Source: Streptomyces sp. NBC_00286 (GTDB taxonomy: Bacteria; Actinomycetota; Actinomycetes; Streptomycetales; Streptomycetaceae). From it: a stretch of DNA of 64,000 bases. Every line of letters begins with the position of its first letter. Positions within the stretch are counted from its first letter, which is position 1. The translations under genes and the position numbers were made by a program. Location of the stretch: NCBI RefSeq assembly GCF_036173125.1, contig NZ_CP108054.1, positions 8,618,501 through 8,682,500 of the forward strand, written 5' to 3'. Below the pieces are notes generated by a model. It was not told the DNA's origin, did no database searches, and saw only the letters and a list, made by a program, of their open reading frames with translations. Below, piece by piece: positions 34,502 through 42,559 of this stretch.

Positions 34502-34547
34502 CCTGACCTCGACGACCCCTGACCTCGACGACCCCTGACCCTGACGT
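34502..34547 (+). repeat. 16-bp tandem repeat between JetB-like and SMC-like genes
   Basis: CCTGACCTCGACGACC occurs twice without change and a third time in decayed form. The whole 145-base gap has the same simple CTGACC/TCGAC flavour. It could weaken or separate expression of the last gene, or be neutral. Confidence 0.7.
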
Positions 34548-34638
34548 CTCCTGAACTCGACCATCTCCGACTTCGACCACGCCCGACCCCGACCGAGCCC
34601 AACCCCCTTCCGACGACGTCCGATTACGAGAGTCCGCC

Positions 34639-37600
34639 ATGTACGAGCTGTCCCGGGTCCGCCTCTACTCCATCGGGCCGGCCGGTGCGCGCTACGCCGA
34701 CACCGTGCTGGACCTGCGGGGTGTCGGCGAGCCCGTGCCCGACCCCGCCCCCACCCAGGCGGAGTTCTTCGAGGAGGAGCCGACCGGGCCGCCGCGCCGT
34801 CCCGCGCCCGCGGGCGTGCTCTTCCTGGAGAACGGCGGCGGCAAGTCCGTACTGCTCAAGCTGATCTTCTCGGTGATGCTGCCGGGGCACCGGAACACTC
34901 TGGGCGGGGCCAGTTCGGGCGTGCTGCGGAAGTTCCTGCTCGCCGACGACTGCGGGCATGTGGCGCTGGAGTGGCAGCACACGCTGACCGGTGAGTGCGT
35001 TGTGGTCGGCAAGGTGAGCGAGTGGCGCGGGCGTCAGGTGTCCAACGATCCGCGGAAGTTCGCGGAGGCGTGGTACTCGTTCCGGCCCGGGCCCGGACTG
35101 AGCCTGGACAATCTGCCGGTCGCCGAGGCCACCGCCGTGCGGCCGCACGTGGAAGGTGTGTCCGGGGCGCAGGGGCGGCGCCGCACCATGAAGGGTTTCC
35201 GGGACGCGATCACGGAGGCGGGGAAGGCGTACCCGCATCTGGAGGTGCACTGGGAGGAGATCCACGACCGCTGGAACGAGCACCTCGGAGATCTAGGCCT
35301 GGATCCCGAACTCTTCCGCTACCAGCGGGAGATGAACTCCGACGAAGGTGAGGCGGCCGGGCTTTTCGCGGTCAAGAAGGACTCCGACTTCACCGACCTG
35401 CTGCTGCGCGCGGTCACCGACACCCGGGACACCGACGGGCTCGCGGACCTGGTCAGCGGGCTCGGCAACAAGCTGGGCCGGCGGGCCGAGTTGATCGCCG
35501 AGCGGGAGTTCACGGCGGGGTCCGTGGACTTGCTCGGGCGCATCGTGGAGGCGTCCGGGACACGTTCGCGCGCGCGGGACATCCACGCGGCCGCCGAGCG
35601 GCGTACGCGCACGCTGGCCCGGCGGCTGACCGCGCGCGCCGTGCAGGAGCGGGTCCGGGCCGCCGATCTCGCCCAGCGGGTTACTGCCGCCGCTCATACG
35701 GTGACCGAGGCCGAGGGCGCCCGCTCCAAGAGCGCGCTGATCGCGGCCGAACTCGCCTACCGGCACGCCTCCTTGGCGCTCGCGGGCGCCGAGAAGGCCG
35801 CGGCGGCTCAGAAACGCGAGCTCGCCGACGCGCGCACGCTGCACTCCGCCTGGCAGGCCGCCGAGGCGGTGCTGCGCCACCGGGCCGCCGCGGACCGCTC
35901 AGCGCGCGTGGCGGCCGCGATCCGCGAGGCCGAGCGGGATGCCGCGCCGGCACTCGCCGCGCGCGCCAAGGCCGCCGTCGACCTGGTCCGCGCGCTGCAC
36001 ACCGCGGCCGAAGGGGCCGAGGCGGTCGCGGTCGAGCAGGAGGAGCGCTCCGCCGCGCTCCAGGAGACCGGCGAGGCCGCCCACCGCGACGCGACGGCCG
36101 CCGCCACCGAGGCGCAGCGCGCCCGCAGCGAGGCCGGTCACCTGCGGGAGCGGCTCGGCGAGGTCGAGCAGGAGACCGCCGAGGCGGTACGGGCTGGATG
36201 GCTCGACGACACCGCCCCCGACGCCGACCCCGCGCGCGCGGCCCTGGAGGCCAGCGACGCCGAGAAGTCCGCCGCCGCCACCTGGGACACCGCACGCGAG
36301 GCATCCCGCCGCGCCTCCGAGCATGCCCGCGAGGCCGCGGCGACTGAGTCCCGCGCCGAACTCACTGCGGCCCGCGCGGCGGATGCCGCGACGGCCGCCG
36401 AGCACGCGTACGACGCGGAGCTGCGAACCGCCGAATCCCTGGCGAGCGAGGAACGGCTGGCGGAGCTGCTGAGCCTGCCAGGAGCGAGTGCCTCCGGTCC
36501 GGGCCGCGCCACGGTGCCGATGCCCCGAGCGGGGGCGGACGGCTCCGGAGAGCCCGCGCCGGGTGTGGCTTCCGCGCGGGGCTCGGCCGATGGCGCGGGT
36601 GTGCCCGGCGCCGGCCGGGATGCGGCGGCCGCCCAGGGCCGGAGTACCGCCGCCCGACCGATGGCCGAAGGGCCCCTCACCGCCGAGGAGTTGGACCGTT
36701 ACGCCGACGAACTGCGGGAGCTGCTCGACAACGGGGTCGCCTCCGCCGAGCGGCAGCTCTTCGAACTGCGCACCGCGGCGGCAGACGATGCGCGGATTCT
36801 CGGCGCCCTCGGTGACGGCGGGCTGTTGCCACCGGGACCGGACGTCCTGGCCACCGTGGAGTACCTGGGGGAGCGTGGCATCCCCGCGCTCCCCGGCTGG
36901 CGCTATCTCGCCCAGGCCGTCGATCCCGTCGACCACGCGCGCGTGCTGATCGCCCGGCCCGAGCTGGTCGACGGCGTCATCATCACGGATCCGGAAACCC
37001 ACGCCCGCGCCCGCGAAGCCCTCGCCGATGCCGCGCTGCTGCCCCGGTCCGCCGTGGCCGTCGGCACGGCCGCCGCGCTGCTCGCCCCGACGCCGGCCCA
37101 CGACACGGGCGACGGTGGCCGCAGCGACGTATTCCTCGTACCGCCGAACCCGGCCATGCACGACGAGCACGCCGCCGACGAGGAGCGGCAGGCGCTGCGC
37201 ACGCGCGCGACCGAACGGGACGAGGAGATCCGGGAGTTGGCGGCCCGGCTCGCCAAAGACCGCGAGCTGGCGGCGCGCCTCGCCTCCTGGCGCACCGGGT
37301 GCCCGGCGGGCCGGCTCGCCGAACTCGCCGCAGCGGCCGGCGATGCGCGCGCGTTCGCCGAAGAGGCCGAGGCCGAACTCGCCGAGGCGCGCACTGTGCG
37401 GGCCGAGGCCGACGAGGCCGCATCGGACGCGGCCCGGGTGCGGGACGAGCGCCAGGACGCCGCGCAGCGGGCCCGGCGTGCCGCCGACGCCCTCGCCGGA
37501 CTCGCCTTCCGGTTGCGTGAACGGGCAGGCTGGCAGGCCAGACTGCGCGAACTCGCCGACGAGGCAGCCGAGTCGGAGGCCCGCGCCCAGTCCTGCCTGG

Positions 37601-39489
37601 AGCGGGCCCGCGCCGCCGACGAGGACCGGCGCGCCGCCCAGCGCGCCGCCGACGACGCCCGCCGCACGGCCCGCACCCTGCGCGCCGAGCGCGCGGAGAT
37701 CGCGGGCGTCCCCGACGACGTGATGCAAGACGGCGCGGCGGAAGACAGCGCGGCGGAGGCCGAGGGCTCTCCCAAGGCAGGCACAACGGGAGACAGGTCG
37801 GGCGACAAGGCCCCCGGCCTCGCCCAGCCCAAGCCCTCGCTCCCCGCCCTCCGCGAGGCCTATCGCGCCGCGTCGCAGCTCTACGAGAAGGTCGGCGTCG
37901 GTGCCGATCTGCGTGCCGAGCAGGCCCGGGCCGAGAGCGACGAGAGCGCCGCGCTCGCCGAGCTGGACCGGCTCAGCAACAAGGTGCGTACACGCGCGGC
38001 CCAGCTCCTGGAGTCTCCGGACGGTTCCGACGGGCCGTCCCGGCAGGCCGCCGTCTCCCGCGCTGAGGAGCTCGTCCAGCTGCTGGAGACCCGTATGTCG
38101 ACCGCGAGCGAGCAGCTCGGCCGGCTCCGCGGTGAGGCCGAGCGGCACGCTCCCGAGGACGGCGAGGCTCACACCGAGCTGCCCGAGGAACTGGTCCCAC
38201 GCGACGCCGAGCACGCACAGAGCCTGCTGCGTACCGCCACGACCGAACTCGCCTCGCGAACCGAGGCGTTGAGCCAGGCACGCGAAGCCCACTCCGAACT
38301 CCTCGGCGCCCACCGAGCCGCGGAGGACGCCGCCGGCGGCTTCGACGAGACAGCCGCCCTCCTACGGGACCTCCTGCGCGAGCACCCGACGGAAGAGGAG
38401 CAGGAGGAGCCCGAACCGTACCCGGGCACTCTCGACGAGGCCCGGCAGTCCGCCGCCGAGACCCGCCGTTCCCTGCGGGGCTGCGCCGCAGACCTATCCG
38501 CCGCCGAGGCAGCCGTACGCGAAGCGAGCGATGTCCTCGTACGGCACGCCAACTCGACACGCTACGAGCAGGTCCGCACCCCGGCCCGGCAGCAGATCCG
38601 TGAACTGCCCGCCGTCGCGCTGCCCGAGCACGCCCAGAAGTGGGCGGACGCTTTCGCGCCCCGACTCCGGGTCCTCACCGATGAGTTGGCGCAGCTGGAG
38701 CGCAACCGGGACTCGATCGTGGACCGGCTGCGAGGGCTCGTGGAGTCGGCGCTGGCCACCCTCCGGTCCGCCCAGCGGCTGTCCCGTCTCCCCGAAGGGC
38801 TCGGCGAGTGGTCCGGGCAGGAGTTCCTGCGCATCCGCTTCGAGGAACCCGACCAGGCCACGCTCACCGAACGGCTCGGCGAAGTCATCGACGAGGCGAC
38901 CCGCGCGGCCGTCAAGAAGAACTCCGACCTCCGCCGCGACGGCATGTCACTGCTCCTGCGCGGCGTCGGCGCGGCACTCCAGCCGAAGGGCGTCGCCGTC
39001 GAGATCCTCAAGCCGGACGCCGTACTGCGTGCCGAGCGCGTCCCCGTCGGGCAGATGGGCGACGTGTTCTCCGGCGGCCAGCTGCTCACCGCCGCCATCG
39101 CCCTGTACTGCACGATGGCTGCCCTCCGCTCGAACGACCGGGGCCGCGACAAGCACCGCCACGCCGGCACGCTGTTCCTCGACAACCCCATCGGCCGCGC
39201 CAACGCGACGTACCTGCTGGAACTGCAGCGGGCCGTCTCGGACGCGCTGGGCGTCCAACTCCTCTACACCACCGGTCTGTTCGACACGACCGCGCTGGCG
39301 GAGTTCCCCCTGGTGATCCGGCTGCGGAATGACGCAGACCTCCGCGCCGGCCTCAAGTACATCAGCGTCGAGGAACACCTCCGGCCGGGGCTGCCGCAGC
39401 AGCCACCGGCCGGAGAGGGGGAATCGGTACACAGCGAGATCACGGCAACGCGGATGTTCAAGCGCCCGGCACCGACAAGCACCCCGTAG
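34639..39489 (+). CDS. Giant SMC-like ATPase (JetC/MksB/MukB-like)
   Basis: 1616 residues. The N-terminal head holds the P-loop 'FLENGGGKSVLLKL' (about 62-75). Two long Ala/Glu/Arg-rich coiled coils (about 270-700 and 830-1430) flank a compact segment (about 730-818, 'LPGWRYLAQAVDPVDHARVL') that should be the hinge. The C-terminal head has the ABC signature 'VFSGGQLLTAAIALY' (about 1476) and Walker B 'GTLFLDNPIGRAN' (about 1510), where Asn stands in the place of the usual catalytic Glu. The layout is that of an SMC protein, and the two genes upstream look like kleisin and winged-helix partners. No JetD (topoVI-like nuclease) follows. Likely role: DNA loop extrusion, for chromosome organisation or plasmid defence. 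Confidence 0.82.
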   Translation: MYELSRVRLYSIGPAGARYADTVLDLRGVGEPVPDPAPTQAEFFEEEPTGPPRRPAPAGVLFLENGGGKSVLLKLIFSVMLPGHRNTLGGASSGVLRKFLLADDCGHVALEWQHTLTGECVVVGKVSEWRGRQVSNDPRKFAEAWYSFRPGPGLSLDNLPVAEATAVRPHVEGVSGAQGRRRTMKGFRDAITEAGKAYPHLEVHWEEIHDRWNEHLGDLGLDPELFRYQREMNSDEGEAAGLFAVKKDSDFTDLLLRAVTDTRDTDGLADLVSGLGNKLGRRAELIAEREFTAGSVDLLGRIVEASGTRSRARDIHAAAERRTRTLARRLTARAVQERVRAADLAQRVTAAAHTVTEAEGARSKSALIAAELAYRHASLALAGAEKAAAAQKRELADARTLHSAWQAAEAVLRHRAAADRSARVAAAIREAERDAAPALAARAKAAVDLVRALHTAAEGAEAVAVEQEERSAALQETGEAAHRDATAAATEAQRARSEAGHLRERLGEVEQETAEAVRAGWLDDTAPDADPARAALEASDAEKSAAATWDTAREASRRASEHAREAAATESRAELTAARAADAATAAEHAYDAELRTAESLASEERLAELLSLPGASASGPGRATVPMPRAGADGSGEPAPGVASARGSADGAGVPGAGRDAAAAQGRSTAARPMAEGPLTAEELDRYADELRELLDNGVASAERQLFELRTAAADDARILGALGDGGLLPPGPDVLATVEYLGERGIPALPGWRYLAQAVDPVDHARVLIARPELVDGVIITDPETHARAREALADAALLPRSAVAVGTAAALLAPTPAHDTGDGGRSDVFLVPPNPAMHDEHAADEERQALRTRATERDEEIRELAARLAKDRELAARLASWRTGCPAGRLAELAAAAGDARAFAEEAEAELAEARTVRAEADEAASDAARVRDERQDAAQRARRAADALAGLAFRLRERAGWQARLRELADEAAESEARAQSCLERARAADEDRRAAQRAADDARRTARTLRAERAEIAGVPDDVMQDGAAEDSAAEAEGSPKAGTTGDRSGDKAPGLAQPKPSLPALREAYRAASQLYEKVGVGADLRAEQARAESDESAALAELDRLSNKVRTRAAQLLESPDGSDGPSRQAAVSRAEELVQLLETRMSTASEQLGRLRGEAERHAPEDGEAHTELPEELVPRDAEHAQSLLRTATTELASRTEALSQAREAHSELLGAHRAAEDAAGGFDETAALLRDLLREHPTEEEQEEPEPYPGTLDEARQSAAETRRSLRGCAADLSAAEAAVREASDVLVRHANSTRYEQVRTPARQQIRELPAVALPEHAQKWADAFAPRLRVLTDELAQLERNRDSIVDRLRGLVESALATLRSAQRLSRLPEGLGEWSGQEFLRIRFEEPDQATLTERLGEVIDEATRAAVKKNSDLRRDGMSLLLRGVGAALQPKGVAVEILKPDAVLRAERVPVGQMGDVFSGGQLLTAAIALYCTMAALRSNDRGRDKHRHAGTLFLDNPIGRANATYLLELQRAVSDALGVQLLYTTGLFDTTALAEFPLVIRLRNDADLRAGLKYISVEEHLRPGLPQQPPAGEGESVHSEITATRMFKRPAPTSTP

Positions 39490-39507
39490 GGGCGCGGTCG
39501 GCCCCGC

Positions 39508-41073
39508 CTACTCGGACGCCGACGATGCGGCGGGCTGCCCGGGCGCTGTCTGCTGCAACTGGTGCTCGGCGAGCACCCCGGTGCGGTGCCGCTGCACGAA
39601 CCAGTAGTAGGCGAAGCCGCCCGCGGCGACGATGCCGACGAACAGGACGGCGCCCCAGCGCAGATACCAGTGGTACGGGGCGGTCGCGTTGTAGACCTCC
39701 GGGCGGGGCCAGATCAGGTTGACCGTCATGGCCGCGCCCCACACCACGGCGAGGATGTTGACGAGCAGCCCCCAGCGGCCGAGCGAGAACTTGCCGTCGC
39801 CCGCGGGCTGCCACTTGCCGCGCAGCCTGGCCACCAGCATCGGCCCGGTGACCATCAGATACGCGAGGTAGATCATGATGATGCCGATGCTGGTGACCAC
39901 CGTGAAGATCTGCGGCTGCCGGATGTTGACCACCAGGATCGCCAGCGCGAGGATCCCGATGATGACGGCCGGGAGCACCGGTGTCTGGAACCGCGGATGG
40001 ACCTTGGCCAGCAAAGACGCGGCGGGCAGGTTGTTGTCGCGGGCCATCGCGAAGGCCAGCCGGATCGCCGCCGTGTGCACGGCCAGGGCGCAGACGGTGA
40101 CCGCGATCAGCACGCACCACAGCATCGCCTTGCCGGCCGTCGAGCCGAGCACATCGAGGACGACGTACTGCAGGCCGTCCGTGGACAACTTCTCGCCCCG
40201 CAGGCTGGAAACGCTCATCAGCGCGAACAGCAGGATGAGTCCGCCGAGGACGAACGAGGCGACGATGGCGCGGATGATCGCACGCGGCGCGTTACGCGAG
40301 GGGTCGAGGGACTCCTCGCCGAGCGACGCGGCCGTGTCGAAGCCGTACATCACGTACGCGGACGCCAGCGAGGCCACGAGGAACGCGCCGAGGTAGCCGA
40401 ACGACTGGCCCGATCCGGTGCCCTGTGTCTCGGTCACCACCTGCGGACCGCGCGTGATGTTGACGGCCAGCAGCACGATCAGGACGACGGTGGCGAGGAG
40501 CTCGATGAACACGCCCGCCGTGTTGATGGTGGCCATCAGCTTCACGCCGAAGGCGTTGACCAGCGTCGTGAACAAGATGAGCACAGAGGCAAGGATCACC
40601 GCGTTCGTCGCCACGTCGTACGTGCCCGTGCCGTCGCCCACGAACTGGAAGAACGAGGAGATCTGAGGAAGCGTCAACTGATAGGCGAGCGCCACGGCCG
40701 CGATCGACACGATCGAGGCGAGCAGCATCATCCAGCCGGCGAGCCAGCCGATGTGCGGATTACCCACCTTCTTCGACCAGTTGTAGACGGAACCGGCCAC
40801 GGGATAACGGGCGGCCAGCTCGGCGAAGCACAAGGCGACCATGAACTGGCCCACGAACACCATCGGCCAGGACCACCAGTAGGCGGGACCGCCGCTCGCG
40901 AAACCGAAGTAGAAGAGCTGGAAGGTGCCGGTGAGGATCGATATGTAACTGATACCCGCGGCGAAGGTGTGGAAGTTCCCGAGCGTGCGCTTGAGTTCGG
41001 GTTTGTACCCGAACTCGGCAAGCTCGGAATCGTCGTGGTTGCGCTGCTCGGGTGGCTGAGCGGTGGCTGTCAT
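39508..41073 (-). CDS. APC-superfamily amino acid permease
   Basis: 521 residues from ATG 41073, AGGAG 8 bases upstream; the longer frame upstream is not coding-like. Twelve membrane helices with the APC signatures 'GFGFASGGP'-like first-helix region ('FYFGFASGGPAYWWSWPMVF'), 'VAGSVYNWSKKVGNPHIGWL' and 'VMYGFDTAASLGEESLDPSR'. It resembles the GABA/choline-type permease branch found in bacteria and fungi. Substrate cannot be fixed; an aldehyde dehydrogenase remnant just upstream could point to a former amine or betaine uptake and oxidation unit. Convergent with the SMC-like gene, 18 bases between stops. Confidence 0.88.
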   Translation of the reverse strand: MTATAQPPEQRNHDDSELAEFGYKPELKRTLGNFHTFAAGISYISILTGTFQLFYFGFASGGPAYWWSWPMVFVGQFMVALCFAELAARYPVAGSVYNWSKKVGNPHIGWLAGWMMLLASIVSIAAVALAYQLTLPQISSFFQFVGDGTGTYDVATNAVILASVLILFTTLVNAFGVKLMATINTAGVFIELLATVVLIVLLAVNITRGPQVVTETQGTGSGQSFGYLGAFLVASLASAYVMYGFDTAASLGEESLDPSRNAPRAIIRAIVASFVLGGLILLFALMSVSSLRGEKLSTDGLQYVVLDVLGSTAGKAMLWCVLIAVTVCALAVHTAAIRLAFAMARDNNLPAASLLAKVHPRFQTPVLPAVIIGILALAILVVNIRQPQIFTVVTSIGIIMIYLAYLMVTGPMLVARLRGKWQPAGDGKFSLGRWGLLVNILAVVWGAAMTVNLIWPRPEVYNATAPYHWYLRWGAVLFVGIVAAGGFAYYWFVQRHRTGVLAEHQLQQTAPGQPAASSASE

Positions 41074-41252
41074 GCGCGGACTCCTGGGGAGTGGGGGAGC
41101 TGTCCCGGAGGGGAGGGGAGCGCGGCTCGTGGGGGGATGTGGCCGTACGCGGTCGGTGTCGTACCTGATCGTTGTCCTCTGGCTCTGGGACTTGTTGGTG
41201 ATGTACGTGGCTAGAATCATACGGACGTACGAGCTCCGGATCTTACGCGTGG

Positions 41253-41435
41253 CTACCCGAACCAACCCTGTGCGCTGGGATTCGTCGTCCGCCAGATGCG
41301 CTTCGTCTCGCGCCACTCGGCGAGACCGGCTGGGCCGAGTTCCCGCCCCACCCCGGACTGCTCGATGCCGCCCAACTCCGCCTGCGGGACGTACGGGTGG
41401 TGGTCGCTGACCCAGACCGTGCCCTGGCGCAGCGC
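41253..41435 (-). pseudogene. Aldehyde dehydrogenase remnant (C-terminal ~60 residues)
   Basis: Reading the minus strand from about 41435 to a TAG at 41253 gives 'GTVWVSDHHPYVPQAELGG', then 'IEQSGVGRELGPAGLAEWRE' and 'TKRIWRTTNPSAQGWFG'. This is the conserved C-terminus of betaine-aldehyde-dehydrogenase-like enzymes. The rest of the ~480-residue enzyme, including the catalytic Cys and cofactor domain, is absent: sequence upstream does not continue the family. It is a deletion remnant lying directly upstream of the permease gene on the same strand. Confidence 0.82.
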
Positions 41436-41602
41436 GACTTCTGGTCCGACCGAAGTGCACCGCCGTTGCGCGGCCGTGACCGCCCGCGGCCCTTCATACG
41501 GGGCCAGGCGCGAACTGGCGCGCGGCGTAAGCGTGGTGGAGGCGGCCGTCGCCTCACCGATGGGCGTGGCCCGGAGTTCCGGACCAGCTCATCGGGAGCA
41601 CA

Positions 41603-42130
41603 TCAGGAGTGGGACAACTGCCCCGCGCCGCCCCGCCGGCGTATCCGCTCCTTGGCGCGCTCGGACGCCCGCTCCTGGCGCCGTGCCTTGCGTCGCTCGC
41701 GTCGCAGGGCACGCGCCGTGCTGCTCGGCGTCGACACCACGCCGTTCCGCTGGAGCCACACCTGCCGGGTCACCCACACGTCCAGCGCGCCCCACGTGGC
41801 GACCACCGTGCTCGCCACGCTGCTGAGGACCATGGGGAACGCGAGCCAGGAACCGGCCAGCGTGCACAGGAAGGCCACCATCGCCTGCACCAATGTGACG
41901 GCGATGATGATGACGGCTCGTACCGCGGACGTACGCACCGGATCGGGAAGCCGTGGTTTGCGTGCAGGCTCCTCGACCCACAACTGCCGGTAGTACGTCC
42001 GCTCTTCCGTCTCCTGCTCCCGCTGCGCCGGAATGTCCCGATCCGGCGCCTCTGCCTGGGGGTCCCGCTCCGCCACCGCCGTCGCTCCGCCGCTCAGCTC
42101 GGGTGCCTCGCGCCGCTCTGCCGTGCCCAT
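41603..42130 (-). CDS. Small two-helix membrane protein
   Basis: 175 residues from ATG 42130, preceded by GGGGAGTG; a GTG six codons earlier is possible. An acidic, disordered N-terminus (about 1-60) precedes two hydrophobic helices ('AVIIIAVTLVQAMVAFLCTL' and 'MVLSSVASTVVATWGALDVW'). The tail is strongly basic and helical ('RALRRERRKARRQERASERA'). Such an acidic head and basic tail suggests a membrane protein binding nucleic acid or acidic partners, but no family is known. Divergent from the conservon with a 429-base gap. Conserved-looking composition supports a real gene. Confidence 0.7.
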   Translation of the reverse strand: MGTAERREAPELSGGATAVAERDPQAEAPDRDIPAQREQETEERTYYRQLWVEEPARKPRLPDPVRTSAVRAVIIIAVTLVQAMVAFLCTLAGSWLAFPMVLSSVASTVVATWGALDVWVTRQVWLQRNGVVSTPSSTARALRRERRKARRQERASERAKERIRRRGGAGQLSHS

Positions 42131-42559
42131 CAACTTGTCACTCCCCACCGCCCAGCAGCCCCTCGCTTCGTGTCACGAGCCATCAACGTCACACGGCTGC
42201 CCGGCTTGCGCCGTTTTATGCCACCTGGGTGCGGCATGCGGCGCCTGAGCCGATTCCGTCCCCAACTCCCATACAGAAAGACGATCGACGTACCCCGAAG
42301 ATTCCCAACCGGCGAATAATTCCAGCCAACTGACCAAGCCTCTTGAGAGGTTGGCGTCCGGCGTTCTGTGCCGGATTCGGGGAGGCAATCTCCCCCAATG
42401 AACGGACAACTGCGGATGTCTTGTTCCTGTCGCATCGATGAAACGGAAGGACTCCGTCCGGACGGGTCTTCGAGTTCCCCGTGTGTCGGTAGTAGGCTCG
42501 CGCCGTTTGTTGACGCACATGTGTACCCCCGTCCGGAGGGGGTCGAGCTGGGGGAGGCC
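42131..42559. other. Divergent intergenic region upstream of the conservon
   Basis: About 430 bases with lower GC than the genes. It holds a hairpin GGGGAG-GCAAT-CTCCCC (42379-42395), and a possible -10 TAGGCT near 42493 without a firm -35. No coding ORF is convincing. The cvnA ribosome site GGGGGAGG ends just before its ATG. Confidence 0.5.

Noticed and set aside
35899..38313. An 804-codon open frame opposite the SMC-like gene
   Set aside because: Gly/Arg-rich shadow of the coiled-coil region on the other strand.
31913..39489. A complete four-gene Wadjet defence system
   Set aside because: No JetD-like gene lies on either side, so only an SMC-type trio is reported.
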